Source of the DNA: Metallyticus violacea
Taxonomy: Eukaryota > Arthropoda > Insecta > Mantodea > Metallyticidae
Assembly: GCA_030762175.1 (NCBI GenBank)
Contig: CM060846.1
Coordinates: 240,571,012-240,635,011, forward strand
Length of the DNA stretch: 64,000 nucleotides
Reading direction: 5' to 3'
In this document: positions 33,455 through 45,590 of the stretch, in pieces
Position numbering within the stretch: the stretch's first letter is position 1
Layout of the letters: each line of letters opens with the position of its first letter
Made by a program: the position numbers and the translations under genes
The notes under the pieces: model-generated
The model's database searches: none
What the model saw: only the letters and a program-made list of their open reading frames with translations
What the model was told of the DNA's origin: nothing

Positions 33455-34225
33455 ATGTATAGATAAGATGGAATAATGGACACAACATTATAATTTAACT
33501 TTCAAATAAACAATACTTAAGTTCTCAACAAGATAAAGGAACTTATTTACTCTGTTGGGAGCTGGAGAGATGGTTGGTCAGAGGAATGTGATGATAACGC
33601 AATGGCGTCAGAGGAGTGCATTATACATGGGTGCGCATGTATCGTATAATGTAGAGATTAAGTCACAAGTCGTGGCAACTATTTTTTTCTCACGAACATG
33701 GGATAACACGAAAAAGCTAACATACACGATTGGAACTATATGGCATTTACTGCCGAGTAGTACCACCAATGGAAGGCTGGCTGTTGTCTGGTGCCTGTGA
33801 TTTGCTTCTTCCCTACGAGGGTGGCGGTCTTCATTTTCCTCACTGGAGTCACTTGAGTCATTTGTTTTACTTGTTTCTCCTCCCAAAGAAATATTGAAAA
33901 ACCCATCCTTTTCCCAAAAGTGTTTCTCTACTCTTATCATTTGATTACGTTAATGCAATCGTCTTCAGAAACATAGATGCCGACTCCTAGGAGTCGGAGA
34001 TGTCTAGATCTTCCCAAAATGTTCGCAGAGGATGTTGAGTTCCCCCAATATTTCCAAAAGGTTATTATTATATCAACATACATTTAATATTTAGAGTGCA
34101 TAATTAAGGTTAAGCATGGGCTGCCATAAGTGCTAAATGAATATTCGACTCGATTTTCTTAAATGAAACCCTTTTCTCTTATACTGAATGTAATTTTGAA
34201 ACAGTTTCTTTTCTCAATTAATTGA
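33455..34225. other. Stretch without recognised genes
   Basis: It contains an 18-bp perfect palindrome (ccgactcctaggagtcgg, 33980-33997). A minus-strand open stretch of 110 codons (33608-33940) has an acidic Ser-rich part but no recognised domain. Confidence 0.35.
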
Positions 34226-34234
34226 TGGAACACG

Positions 34235-34560
34235 TATGATGTGTTTCAGGAAGACTGAGCCACGTCTCATGCAGCTCATATTTTTAGACATGCAATTGCT
34301 GATATATTTGATGACAGAGTAATTAGTGCTGAGTTGTGGCCACCTTAATTCGCAGACTTAATGTCCTGATATTTCTTTTTGAGCTCTTTAAAGGACAGAA
34401 TATTGGGTTCAGTAATTATTATTGAATCAAATACCGAACATTGGATGAACTGCAAAACAACATGCGAGCACAAATAGCCTACACGGAACGCGTGAGTCAA
34501 AATCTGTTTAACCTTTTAACACCTGCCTCGCAGTAAATGCGAAAGTTTTCAGTATCTTTC
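34235..34560 (+). pseudogene. Tc1/mariner-superfamily transposase fragment
   Basis: The frame reads FQED, a stop, ATSHAAH (the D-G-A-x-x-H block with second catalytic Asp), IFDDRVISAELWPP, FADLMS, YFFLSSLKDRI (third-Asp region, decayed) and, after a frame change, TLDELQNNMRAQIA. Order and spacing fit the DDE_3-type transposases that carry a WPPRSPDL-like block. Four stops show old decay. No ends were found. Confidence 0.6.
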
Positions 34561-34639
34561 TTGAAAAAGATTAGCGTGTTTTCAGTACTTTACCGATCGC
34601 GTTCTAAGCTAGGCTGACTGAAAACCCGATTACTATGTA

Positions 34640-34641
<2 letters not shown>

Positions 34642-34688
<47 letters not shown>
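34642..34688. repeat. (TA)n microsatellite
   Basis: About 47 bp of alternating AT directly abutting a SINE-B 3' end. Confidence 0.95.
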
Positions 34689-34689
<1 letters not shown>

Positions 34690-34738
34690 GTGGATACGCT
34701 GATGACCTGAGATGTTAAAGAGCGTCCATAAATAAAAT
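34690..34738 (+). mobile_element. SINE-B, 3' end only
   Basis: Only the last ~45 bp are present (acgctgatgacctgagatg to cgtccataaataaa). This is the extreme 5'-truncated class, as expected for incomplete reverse transcription. Confidence 0.8.
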
Positions 34739-35022
34739 CTATATACGTGTATGTGTGTGTGTGTAATTACGGACAATTATTCAGAGTCATAAGCAGAATG
34801 TTCTAGGTGATGTGATGTCTAAATAAGTGAAATTGGTTATGGGTGCTAGGAACTATAGCGGCAATAGCAAATGAACCAATATTCCGTTATGACAAACATC
34901 AGTAATAGCGGTACCCACATTTGTTAAACCAGAGTTTAACTACATTATCTTGAATAGTTCCCATAATGCAAGAAGTAATGGCAAGCGTAAATAACAAAAA
35001 GCTTGATTATAGTAAGGAAGTT

Positions 35023-35127
35023 TCCTTCCTCAAAAAATTCTTTCCCAATATATCATTTCATCTCATGTATCATCAGTGTCCACAATCTGTGGTTCCTCAG
35101 TAATAAAAATGGGCATTAACCACCATT
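35023..35127 (+). mobile_element. SINE-A, 3' part only
   Basis: Plus-strand 3' portion: ttccttcct through atatcatttcatctcatgt and cagtgtccacaatctgtgg to aaaatgggcatta. The tRNA-derived head is missing. Confidence 0.8.
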
Positions 35128-35289
35128 CACAATAAAAAAAAGGGTGAATTGGGTCAAGCTACGCAATACTGATGTAAAATATACAAAAAACCTCACACAG
35201 TGCTTTTAATTGCACTATATGCGAAGACCAATACAATTTTCCATCCAACACCACTCTAAAAACTTCACTTCTTCCTCTACAAAAGAGCC

Positions 35290-36010
35290 CTTTTGAGCGA
35301 AGATATTCCGTTAGGCGTCAGGAACGAACGCAGAAGCCTTCTCAGTAGAAACGCGAAAGCCGTTGCTGACAGTCCAAACGTCCAGACAGTCTAGATAGCA
35401 TTGGAAGTTGCGTTCCAAGAGACTGGTGCGCTGATAGGAATAGTAAATTGTCGACAAACAACGATGACGAAATCCCTGTTGGTACACTGTCCATGATAGA
35501 ATTGATAACGATGACAAACAGAATGACGAGCAGTACCAAACTCAATGGTGTGCCATTCTCCCGAATAAACCGAGAGGATTAAATAACCCAAGCGTACATT
35601 AAAACCCGTCATTTCCATGATCTTGTGAATAAATAACAAAGCCGACCAAGGATATTCTAATCATGAAGCAAACGAAAGATTCCGTTTTTCCAACATTATT
35701 AAAGGTGAAGGAAGACAGGAACAATTTGGCAATTTCATAAAACTCCGTTCATAATATGTGTCAAATGAGACACTAAATAATCGACAGACCCCCCCCCCCC
35801 AAAAAAAAAACTTTGGACGTTTTCTATGATTTGAGCAATCATGCAAGTTGGCCATTAATCATCGGTTTCATCGTCTTGAAAACGCAAATAATAAAAGAGA
35901 TAGGGAGGTAACGGGAGGAAAAAAAAAAAAACGATGGTGGAAACGGTTATGTCTGTTATTTGCTTTTTCCATTGCTCACAGGAGGTACCTGATGTAGAGA
36001 GTACTCACCT
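35290..36010 (-). pseudogene. LINE-A family reverse transcriptase fragment
   Basis: Minus-strand RT fragments in three frames that parallel the RT at 28.8-29.5 kb: MANLHDCSNHRK, YERSFMKLPNCS, ALLFIHKIMEMTGFNVRLGY, LFVIVINSIMDSVPTG, SLFVDNLLFLSAHQS and SLLERNFQCYLDCLDVWTVS. The order matches LINE-A, so it is a second, shorter and more decayed copy. The RNase H part is missing. Confidence 0.7.
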
Positions 36011-36059
36011 CAGCGACTCATTTTCCAGTGATAAGGCACAGGGACCTATTCGCCTTGAG

Positions 36060-37940
36060 CAATTTTAAGCTCGTGCAATTGTCCTTCTCCGGGCGTAGAT
36101 AACGACCAGTGCAGCCAGTTACGTACACTCTTATGGCCACTTTTAGCGGCAAACACGAGGACATCCTACAGATGAAGAATATGGTATTGAAAGAGTTGTA
36201 AAAAGAAAAGTGCGGCGAAACAAAAAGGAGTCAATCACGCAACAGATGAACATAAGTGTGGATTTGGGCTCTTCGTGGTTGGTACGCCTCGAACACACTA
36301 GTGGGGTCAGGGACCAAAAGTTTTCTGGTAGGATGTTAATCATCTGCAAAACTTTAAAGATGCTACAACGAGTGAGCACCGGAAGCTCGGAAGGTGATGG
36401 ATAGCCGAAAACCTATGCCGGGAATAGTATGAAAACACTCGAACCGACATTAGGCCTCTCTTGAATTAAATAACAGAGGTGAACCAACTCCCAAATTCCA
36501 AAGTGTAATGCGTTTCTGTACTGAGGTTGTGCATGGCACATGATAGATGTGCCGCATATGAATGCTTTGGGGAACAAGACGACATTCCGGAGTATGTAGC
36601 CTTGCTCTTGCATAGAAGGCTTCGCCAATGTTAACTGTTTATCGCCTGAATTCGTAGCACATATACATGCAAATAAAAAATCAAAACAATCGGATCATAG
36701 AGCTAACAAGCGGACTTGACAGTACAAAGCACTGACGAAACATCTGTAGAGACTTTGACTGTAGGCATAGAAACAACAAAACTGCAGACCAAAAGACTCT
36801 CAGGGACTCAAAAGAAGAGACTACTTAGAGGAAAGAAAATAAGAGGGAACTTTAACAGTTGAAAAACCACCATATAACCTTATTTACTGAAAAGAAGACT
36901 GCTCGACTTAACAGTGGAACTAAAATGCCGCGCTCAAATTCGAGCACGTCTACATTAATACTGCAAATATAAAAAAGTACAGGAAAACCAAAGTGGAAGG
37001 GACTGCGACTTTAAGCTGTGTAGTTGCTGGAGTTAATTCTTATCGGCGCATAACGTAGTACAACGTAGTGAAATTATGTATTACTTGCTACCCCTAACTT
37101 AGTAGAACGTAGCGTGCTTGTATGAGCAATCTCTTCGGACTTATTTATTCTTATCTCAACTCACACGAGTGCTGTTGATGCGAGTACATTCCAACTCTAC
37201 TGAGGAACTGGTTTTATCACACCAAAGTGTCATTTCATCCATTGAATGACAAAATTCACAGCCGAGTGCGGGTTATTATTATGCATTTTATGCTTTTTTA
37301 AAGTATCATTGGTACTATGGAGGGCGGTGAAGGTGCGTCAGGGACCACAATGTAGTAGTGAACAGAGATTGGTAGCAATGTAGTATATATTGCCAGCAAT
37401 TTAGAGGAATTGCGGAAAGAAAGTAGCTCCAATGAGTCTTGGCGGCTCAATGAGTTAGATAAAGACAGCGATGGAACAAATTGACAGTGACAGTGTTGAG
37501 AAACATGTAGAACAGAAAGAATATCAAAATGCAAAAGACTAAAACTGAAGAACTTTCTCTAAAATGGACTCCCAGTTTGACTTTCAATGAAATATAAAAT
37601 TTTCATCCTCACAATTGCAATTCATGGTATTCCTACAGGAAGTTATAAAAACACTTATTTTGATCTTTTGTAGATAGAAATTTTGCCATTTAACCACCAA
37701 AGAAACGAACAGATACGCCACTAAAATACAGGCGGGGGATCCAAAATGAAAATTCACAAGTTCAAGGGAAATTTAGGCGTACTTAGGTATTTTCAAATAT
37801 ATGGGATGGTTGATTTACCTGAAATTAGAAATTACTTTAGGGGAAATTTCCGTGAATTATTGTAAGAAAAGCAACAAAATTTCTGAGCTTTCAAAAAATT
37901 CCCAGTATCTTCATCTCAACGACGAAGTTATAGGGCTATA
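36060..37940. other. Stretch without recognised genes
   Basis: No domain found. Part may be 5' sequence of the minus-strand LINE-A fragment, but I could not align it. Confidence 0.35.
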
Positions 37941-37949
37941 TTTGGGGGA

Positions 37950-37986
37950 CTGTTCTTAAGTTTTGACCTGCTTTAGACATCATCAG
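37950..37986 (-). ncRNA. Hammerhead-like motif, degenerate
   Basis: Minus strand: CTGATGA (perfect core), a weak stem II around TAAAGCAGG, then CAAAAC and TTAAGAAC. The order matches the other Penelope-type motifs, but stem II is poor and G12 is replaced. The Penelope ORF itself is not visible nearby. Confidence 0.3.
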
Positions 37987-37999
37987 TAAATTTGCTGAT

Positions 38000-39790
38000 G
38001 TCAATAAATCAGATTGAGATCTTTCCGCAGATGAAGGGATGATAAGCTTCAAAGGGTGCTTCATTCTAAAGCAATATATATTTACTAAACCAACAAAATA
38101 GTGTATAAAGGCATTGAGTAATGCAGATAGTAAGACTTGATGTTTTTGAACTGCAAAAACTACCTGGGAAAAATAATTCTAGAAACCACTATCTTCTTCT
38201 GGATAGATAGATATGTGCAAAAAATACACGGGACTGTAGCATCATGTGTATTTTGATTGATTTATTTATTTATTTATTTATTTTTTACAAACAGGCTAGT
38301 GAAATTGCTTATGGATAAACAAATATATGCCAGAGGTAAGGATAGTGCTGCAAGTAAAGATCGGCCACAACAGTTTTGAAAGTCTGACAGCAGTGCCGTT
38401 GCTCATTTAAGACCGCTTGTCAATCGATTTCAAGTGGTAATATCTTTCTTTGATAGTGTTATGTAATCGTGGTTTTGTGATTTCAAGCCTAATTTCTTAG
38501 CCAATACCTGTCTAGCCTAAACGGTCGGGGATTAGTACTGCTCCGTCACAGTCATGGCCAAGAAGTTCCCACGGAATTAGGCTTTGTTTCGGTTTTCTTT
38601 AGAATTTTAATGGAACTTCTTAGCTATTTTTGTGGCCAAGGTTTGTTATAGACTCTTTCAGTATTATATTATATATTTATAATATATAGATTGTAAAATT
38701 TTATTACAGGCTCTCTGGGGGAATATCTTGCCATTTCGATTTTTCATTACGGGGCATTAATGTTGTAAAAAGTTTGTGTCAGATAACCAGTGGTATGTTA
38801 CGAAAGTTATTATCTGCTTAATTGTATTATGTAATTTTTCTGAATTTAAATTTCCTAGCCCAGTTAGGCAAGCTTCCTTATCTTCCATGTTAGACAATTT
38901 GGTAGATGGATGGAACTTTTGCAAAAAGGCTTGAGAGTTTAATTATAAACAGTTCTTGCCCATGTTTTATTGTTTATAAATTATTATATTTGATGACCTA
39001 TTCAGTTGCAGTGTCCCACACAATTTCGTGTAAAATTTCACTCAGGTTATTACATTCAGGCTTATGATGACTAATTGTTGTAATAAATGGAGTTAAAAAT
39101 AAAATGTATTTCCTCTTGAATGTTGCTAGAGCCCTTATCTCCTTTTAGCAAAACACACATATATTTTTACAGATTCTCTAGGCCTATAACATTTTTATTT
39201 GGAACGTTAAAAGTAGCAAGTAGCAGAAGAGTGAGGGTAAAGATTGTACAAGAAGTTACAAGTGGCAAGTTCCACGAATGGTAACTTCAGCGTGGTTATT
39301 TAAAATATATCGCACAGCTTTATTTTCCTATTAGAAAGAGGTGTAAAAATTACTAGCTCTGGGTATTTAAGAAAATAATATTACTAAGCAGAAAGTCATT
39401 ATTAATATTAATGGTCACAAGTTCATAGTAACGAACTTACAAGTGCTGTAGGTAAATAAATAAATAAATAAATAAATGCATACTTATATAAACAAACGCT
39501 ACTTAATCGTTTTCCGTTAGCACGCTGCTGTCCTCTTGTAATATTCAGGCACACAATTCCAGTATCACTTATGACGTGCCAGCATAATCGTTATTATTTC
39601 CTGAATAATGGAAGGTAATGAAAGAATTTTTCATTATCGTGTTTCGAGGATTTATTGATATTGCAGTACTCTTCTACACTCATTTAAAGTGGAAGACATT
39701 TAATGGAGTCCAATGCTGTGTTCATTTGAGGGAATGAATCAATATTTGAATATTTTTTGTCATGTAAATATGTCAAGCACGGATTTTGTT
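38000..39790. other. AT-rich stretch without recognisable genes
   Basis: Contains (ttta)n near 38262-38285 and (aaat)n near 39450-39477. No coding signal. Confidence 0.4.
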
Positions 39791-39799
39791 TTATTTTTA

Positions 39800-40268
39800 A
39801 GCCGTTTAGATTGCAACAATCTTCCTTAGCGTGTTTAGTGCTAAACCGTCTCCCCCCCCTTCTCTCTCTCTCTCTCTCTTTCTCTGTTTTACAGCTGTTA
39901 TTCAATATTATTCTGCTTTTTGCTCTAAAATGCTCTAAGATTGTTTTAACGAACTGCTTGGAATTGTGTCTAGTAACTACGTCTGAAAGCATGTTTGCTC
40001 CCAATTTTAAAGTTTCTGTAGCCGTTTAGACTGCAATCTTCATTTAGGGTGTTTAGTGTTAAACTATGGCTTTTCCCTTATTTTCACATATGTAATTTTT
40101 TGAAGTCTAACGATTTGAAATCCCGGAGCCTATTATGACATTAATTATGCTTTCTGCCTTTCGCTTTAAAACGCTCCTTCTTTGTCTGTTTTTAACGAAC
40201 TGCTTGGCTATTGTGTCTAGTAACTACCTCTGAAAGCATGTTTGCTCCCAATTTGAAACCTTCTGTAC
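39800..40268. repeat. Tandem duplication, period ~220-246 bp
   Basis: agccgtttaga recurs at 39800 and 40020, and ttttaacgaactgcttgg recurs at 39944 and 40190, with intervening matches such as gaaagcatgtttgctcccaattt. Two diverged copies of unknown origin; a (tc)n tract lies in the first. Confidence 0.8.
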
Positions 40269-40536
40269 CTATGACAATTGCTCCAGACTTTATAAATGGA
40301 AAATAGAAATATGGAGATAAAAAGTCCTTCTAAAGCGCTTAAAAAAATAAAATAAAAAAAAAAAATAAAAAAGGTTCCGTTTTGGATATGCCTGCCATGA
40401 TGTAATACAAAATAGTGGTTTTCAAGTGTTCCTCCAGCCTGATTAAGATTAGTACCAGGTAATGAATTGAACATCTTGCGTCATCAATTTGGCTTTGGTC
40501 TGATTGCAAGAATTACTGTGCAGAAGAAACAGTCTG

Positions 40537-40799
40537 AACGGAAGCACCACAGGCAGTGGACACTGATGATGCATGAGATGAAATGACATATTGGGAAGGG
40601 ATTTATTTTTAAGGAAGGAATCGTTCCAGGCCTAAGTTTAAGGTACCTCCCCGGCATTTACCGTTTATGAGGACCGAGGAAAACCTGGAAAAAGCCTCAG
40701 TAAGGGAGGACGGTCCTGGCGGAATTCGAACCCCAGACCTGACCTCCCGCACACAAGTCCAAGTCCGCACCTTAACGACCTCGGCCACCCATTGCGGTG
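40537..40799 (-). mobile_element. SINE-A with target-site duplication
   Basis: Minus-strand copy, B box in sense ggggttcgaattcc. Flanked by agaaacagtctg at 40525-40536 and 40800-40811, a perfect 12-bp target duplication. It lacks the last ~40 bp of the 3' end. Confidence 0.92.
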
Positions 40800-41020
40800 A
40801 GAAACAGTCTGTATATGGTAAAAGATCGCCATATTCCTTCCTTAAACCAATGTCAACCATTTAGCAAAGGGCCCAATTTAAAGAGAGGGGGGGGGGGGAA
40901 TATTTTTCAATTGCCATGTAAGTTTTCTTTTAACAATTCATACCTTAGGAAATGTATTGCTAATCATTTGAGGAGCTACTAAATGATAATAAACAACCAT
41001 CTCACAGGGAAAACCCACGT

Positions 41021-41275
41021 TCAATACTGCCGGGTAATTTGCGTGTTTGACTTGTGCAACTTCATAAGGCGGTTGAAATCCCCAACCCCTTTTTGACAAA
41101 GACGAAGATAACCATAATATGACGATTCTGGTGATTGTAAATGTGTTTCCGTTGGCTGTGTTAGCTTGTGTGGTGCTGGTGCTGATTTGTGTGTCTTTTG
41201 TGAGGGTTTTGGTGGTGGTTTAGGTTTGGTCGAATCACTTATGAATTCATTATTTGTCGATTCAGAGTTGCCCAT
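41021..41275 (-). CDS. Small Pro/Lys/Ser-rich ORF, possibly Polinton-associated
   Basis: 84 codons on the minus strand. It starts MGNSES, which fits an N-myristoylation signal (Gly2, Ser6), followed by a Pro/Lys-rich stretch (KPKPPPKPSQK) and a C-terminal part with YYGYLRL and FNRLMKLHK. I do not recognise it. It lies ~600 bp downstream of the Polinton-type integrase fragment in the same orientation, so it might be an accessory gene of that element, or a chance ORF. Confidence 0.3.
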   Translation of the reverse strand: MGNSESTNNEFISDSTKPKPPPKPSQKTHKSAPAPHKLTQPTETHLQSPESSYYGYLRLCQKGVGDFNRLMKLHKSNTQITRQY

Positions 41276-41820
41276 TAATTGCCGGTTCGCGAGCTAGCCG
41301 AAGGCCTAAACCTTTTTTGCAATGGTGCTCACACGTGAATGTTGTATCTACCCTTTGTGTACTATATTTTGGTTAATGCGAACTATTTAGAAAGAATCGT
41401 CTAAACGAACAAATTTTGTTACCAAGTGATTGCTTGTATTGCGCGATTTATTTAATTTATTACCTCTTTAGGACCGTGTTTACTGACTGGTTGCCTGTTT
41501 GTTGCTTAACATGTATTTTACTTTACTCTTTTGTATTGATATAAAATCTAACGAGGCATCTAATTTTACGCAAAGCCACCTCCCATTTCCTTTGCGACAC
41601 TATTCTTTTTGGTACAATATTTTAAAAATTGTACGAGTGTTGTTAAAAATATTTATAGATGCATTACTTACTAGCATGGTGAAAAAAGCTTGTTGCCTAA
41701 TCATGCTGATGTAGTGCCGATTGCTTAATCCAAGAATTAAACAAGATTGGATATCCTCTTCACATGACCAGTATCTCACTGACGCCCCCTCCTGTAGAAA
41801 GAAGTATTTGATCTAATTTG

Positions 41821-41851
<31 letters not shown>

Positions 41852-41861
41852 AAAAAGGAAT

Positions 41862-42250
41862 CGCAATCTTTTGCAACTCCTCGGCGTTAAATGTGCCATC
41901 AATAACTTTTGGTGCCAAATCCTTCAATTTATAAACTGTAGGAATATCTTGCATCGCCTGGTAAATTTTAAACATTTTGTCTGTCCAATTTTGCTCGTAT
42001 GCCTTATCAAATTTAATTATGCGAACATGGTTGCCCACATTGAATTTTTGATTGGGCAGGAACTTTAAGTATTTATTGCCGCAAAGGTTTTGGTACTTCT
42101 GTGAAATGTTACATTCCTTTACATCAGTTGGCACTTTTATAGAACTGTGATAAGAACTGTTACCAGGATTTTGCAAGAGATGGCAATACATTTTCATTTT
42201 GTGAGTACGCTATTTCCACATTTCAGCATTTAAAATTCTGTTAAATCGCT
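41862..42250 (-). pseudogene. Polinton/Maverick-type integrase, C-terminal fragment
   Basis: The integrase joins the element's DNA ends to the host. The minus-strand frame shows a core end (FNRILNAEMWK, then a stop), NSSYHSSIKVPTDV (the Asn-rich helix after the catalytic Glu), and a C-terminal SH3/chromo-like part: FNVGNHVRIIKFDKAYEQ, NWTDKMFKIYQ and GTFNAEELQKI. The pattern VG..VRI ... W..E.F.I ... Y.L.D ... GTFY..EL is characteristic of Polinton integrases. A poly(A)/(T) tract ends it at 41860. Catalytic D,D,E residues are not in this fragment. Confidence 0.75.
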
Positions 42251-42259
42251 GTACTGCGG

Positions 42260-43090
42260 TAAGTTCATTTTTATTTTTGTGGTATAACGAATAGCGTCTT
42301 TTTTTATTTTTCTTTCTTTCTTTCTTTCTTTTTTTTTTTTTTTAAGCTTTAAATTACTGTTTGTTAGATATATGCCTTCATCTGTTTAAAATTTTTATTC
42401 AAGAGGTATAGCCTACGCAAAGCTGGAGAATACGTCCATTATGGTTTAAATGTAAACGTAGAGTTTGTTACGTTGCTTAAAGTCATTTAAAACATTTAAT
42501 AGGTTTCTGAGAGATCGTCAATATTTTTTAAATGGTGACATTCGGTGATAAATCTTTTGGGGGGGGGTGTTATGAAACGTTTAACTATCTTGACATTGAA
42601 GAAAAAACTTATTTTACATTTAGGAATGCCTGAAGATATGTAATGTTTGTCTGCAGTACCCAGTCCGACATAATGATTCAACTAGGAATAGCACTGCTTT
42701 AGTATAAATTTCCTCCTGTCTCTTAGTTTTTTTGTTTCATAGTAATTTCAAAATTCAAGGCCGCGAGTGTCAGTGTCGATGTATTTTAGGACATAAAAAT
42801 CCTACACACTGCCATAGCCTATTTTAAATACCTAACGCCGATGTATCACATCCCTCTGTCGAGTCACCATCATAAATATCTTTTTGTACTCATTACATCG
42901 TCCTTAGGCTGGCCTAGAAGCTTAGCCGATTCACTTATCTGGAAGCTTTCTACCTATTCTTAAAATAAATACAACGAAAGTAACGGAATAATAGACCGAG
43001 GTATTCTATGCAAATATGAACTTGATTTTGCAAATATGCAAAATCAAGTAATTAATTATATACGCTTCGTAAGTTGGCTATGGAATAGAC
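42260..43090. other. Stretch without recognised genes
   Basis: Contains a (tctt)n tract near 42309-42330. It may be decayed Polinton interior, but no gene can be read. Confidence 0.35.
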
Positions 43091-43095
43091 AGGTC

Positions 43096-43230
43096 CGTAA
43101 ATAAGGTGACCATCCCGGGAGCAGCAGCTGGTGCAACGTGTACTTCTAAATAAATCCTCAACCGTCACTTCTACATATTAACCAACTAAATTTTACCATA
43201 CACTTAGTAGTTCTCCACATTGTAACCCCC
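43096..43230 (+). repeat. Dispersed repeat, copy 1 of 2
   Basis: It shares blocks with 44601-44820: cccgggagcagcagctggtg here against cctgggagcagctggtgaaa there, followed later by tacacttagtagttctcc against tacacttacaagttccccc. Family unknown. Confidence 0.5.
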
Positions 43231-43279
43231 TCTATATGCTCCAGGTCACCTTAATCGACTTCCTTGTCGATTGAATACA

Positions 43280-43280
<1 letters not shown>

Positions 43281-43337
<57 letters not shown>
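43281..43337. repeat. (TA)n microsatellite
   Basis: About 57 bp of alternating TA directly at the 3' end of a minus-strand SINE-A; probably it grew from the SINE tail or target. Confidence 0.95.
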
Positions 43338-43340
<3 letters not shown>

Positions 43341-43600
43341 AGTAGTGTTTAACCACCCGATTTAACTACTGTGACACCACAGGCTGTGGACACTGATGAT
43401 ACATGAGATGAATTGATAAATTAGGAAATTATATTTTTTAAGGAAGGAAGCGTTCCAGGCTTAAGTTAATGGTACCTCCCCGGCATTTGCCATTTATGAC
43501 TGAGGAAAACCTGTCAGGGAGGATGGTCCTGGCGGAGGTCGAACCCCAGACCTCCCGCTCACGAGTCCGCGCCTTAACGACCTCAGCAACCTGTTGCGGT
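43338..43600 (-). mobile_element. SINE-A, full length
   Basis: Minus-strand copy, sense head ccgcaacaggttgctgagg (decayed A box), B box ggggttcgacctc, 3' end gagtagtgtttaacc region. It lies between the Polinton integrase and polymerase remnants. Confidence 0.9.
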
Positions 43601-44600
43601 TTATTTTGCTTGATTTGGTTGTGAAAAGTACGAATAGTATTTTTTCTCTGTTGTTATCTCTGATTACCGCAGCACTAGTAAAATGAATGAATGAATGAAT
43701 GAATAAATAAATAAATAAATAAATAAATAGTAAAACTATGGACAGTACAGTAGAACTGTACAATAGACGTACTCGTAGTAAAAAAACTGTCTTGCTCACC
43801 ACGTAGATGATAACTGAAACAGTCAGCGTAGAGTTTGAGTGCTATAGGGCGGGCCCATACGTATAGCCGACGACAAGAAACAATGCTGATGAGTGGAGGC
43901 AACCTATTGCCTCAAGCTAAAATATAAAAGTAGTATATGTTGCCACCAAATTTGTGCAGAGACGCCGGTACAGCGATTCAGAGAGCAACTAGTCTATAGT
44001 TTCTCCTGGCACATTCGATTTTTGATGCAAATGCCTCCGATATTATATTTATTTACTATAGCAAATTGTGAATGACAATTAGCAAACAATATTCAGGACC
44101 CTACATAAACGACACAATAAGGGAAAAAATACTATTTACTGTACAATAGTCCTCATATGGGTACTAAAATGATTACAAAATCAAGATTTAACCTTACACG
44201 ACTTTTAATAATTTTTAAATACTTAAGCTGGTGTGGTATACTGTTGAAACAGTATATTATTGTTTATACAAAAGGGACCCCGTACTAAACTTACCAAATT
44301 AAAAGTATTTACATACACACAAATAAGCACAAAATCAGAATTATTATGACACCAAAAAATCCAAAAGAAAAGTAACTCTAAATACTTCATGAAACCTTAG
44401 TACATTAAAATTACGTCCGGACAATGACTTCTTGTTGTACAAAGTATCAACTAACTACAGATGCACATATTTCTATACCATCATGCAACCAGTTAACTAC
44501 ATATTCTACCGGTAGATAAAAATCAATACTTTTTTTTTTTCCCCCAGAATTAAATAAGTTATTTATCCTTCGTGAAATTATTGTACAATCAACTCGTAGG

Positions 44601-44820
44601 TCGAAAAGGCTATCATCCTGGGAGCAGCTGGTGAAACGTCCACTCTCTTCAAGGTCCAGCTCTCTACTTATTAGAAACCATTGAAAAATACCACGCGTTA
44701 CCCTCCTGCGCATGCGCAGATATACTTTTTCTCATGAAAATGTCCCCGACCGTAATTTCTAAATACTAACTGAATACTACGATACACTTACAAGTTCCCC
44801 CATATTTTCACTTCTCATAT
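44601..44820 (+). repeat. Dispersed repeat, copy 2 of 2
   Basis: Counterpart of 43096-43230. It includes the NRF-1-like palindrome tgcgcatgcgca (44707-44718), which copy 1 lacks. Confidence 0.5.
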
Positions 44821-45010
44821 GCCACAGTATGACTTCCTTTGTGAAGGAAATAAAGCCGCTGGCCCCGTGACGTAGATTTACGGCACGTAAAGGAACCTCA
44901 AGTTTGAAAGTAGAGGCTCTGTGCAAAATTTATTGACCGTTTCAAGCCTTGAATTAAATGGGAATCTAATGACCAAAGGATTTAAAGATCGTTCTTAAAT
45001 AATAATAAAC
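44819..45010 (+). mobile_element. SINE-B, 5'-truncated
   Basis: Plus-strand copy beginning at cagtatgacttcctttgtga and running through tagatttacggcac and accgtttcaagcc to a decayed 3' hairpin (aatctaatgaccaaagg). More diverged than the copies at 48 and 49 kb. Confidence 0.8.
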
Positions 45011-45022
45011 TAATAGTTCTTT

Positions 45023-45216
45023 CTACCGAATATGGTTTTCGGCGTCTGAGAGAATATCGCGCTTTAAAAAAAGTTTAGGTGATAAATGTTTTACTCTAAT
45101 TTCTTTACCAGGTATTTCAACAGCATCGGTAGCAGATTTCTTATTAACCGTTATTTTTATATTACAATGTTCCTCTTCCTCTTTTTCTTCGCTACTACTT
45201 TTGCTTTTTGAACGTC
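45023..45216 (-). pseudogene. Charged coding-like fragment
   Basis: The minus-strand frame is open for ~64 codons with a Ser/Glu-rich start (SKSSSEEKEEEE) followed by KITVNKKSATDAVEIPGKEI and KRDILSDAENHIR, then TAG. Composition looks coding. There is a stop upstream and no ATG, so it is a fragment. It lies just 3' of the polymerase remnant in the same orientation and may be Polinton-derived. Function unknown. Confidence 0.35.
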
Positions 45217-45590
45217 TGTTTCTTTAACTTTGAAAAGAGGTTTCAATATTTACATTTATATTGTAGTAAACTGCACTTTTCTGCCGGAGATACTATTGAG
45301 TTGCTCAATGATTTTATTTCGTGTTAAATTGCAAATTACATTAATTATAACGTACAGCCTTTTCACGCTTTCTGGATGAGGCTGAAAAATAGCTTCTGGG
45401 CATATCCGGGAAAATTGATGCAGGTAAAAAATGTCCCTTTGAATAAGACTTTTCTTTTTCTTTGGGGAATTTTTCTTGTTGACTTCCTATTTAAACATCA
45501 GCTGGGCAAGGAAACGATTCCTCTAATGAAATTAAAAACAATTTCCAAAATAACTTTTATAAACTTTTGGCTGGCAATTTTTATTTTATT

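Noticed and set aside
33608..33940. 110-codon minus-strand ORF with an acidic Ser-rich segment
   Set aside because: Low complexity only, no splice or promoter context and no recognised family.
33980..33997. 18-bp perfect palindrome ccgactcctaggagtcgg as an operator-like site
   Set aside because: Single occurrence, no nearby gene start, and not linked to any known element end here.
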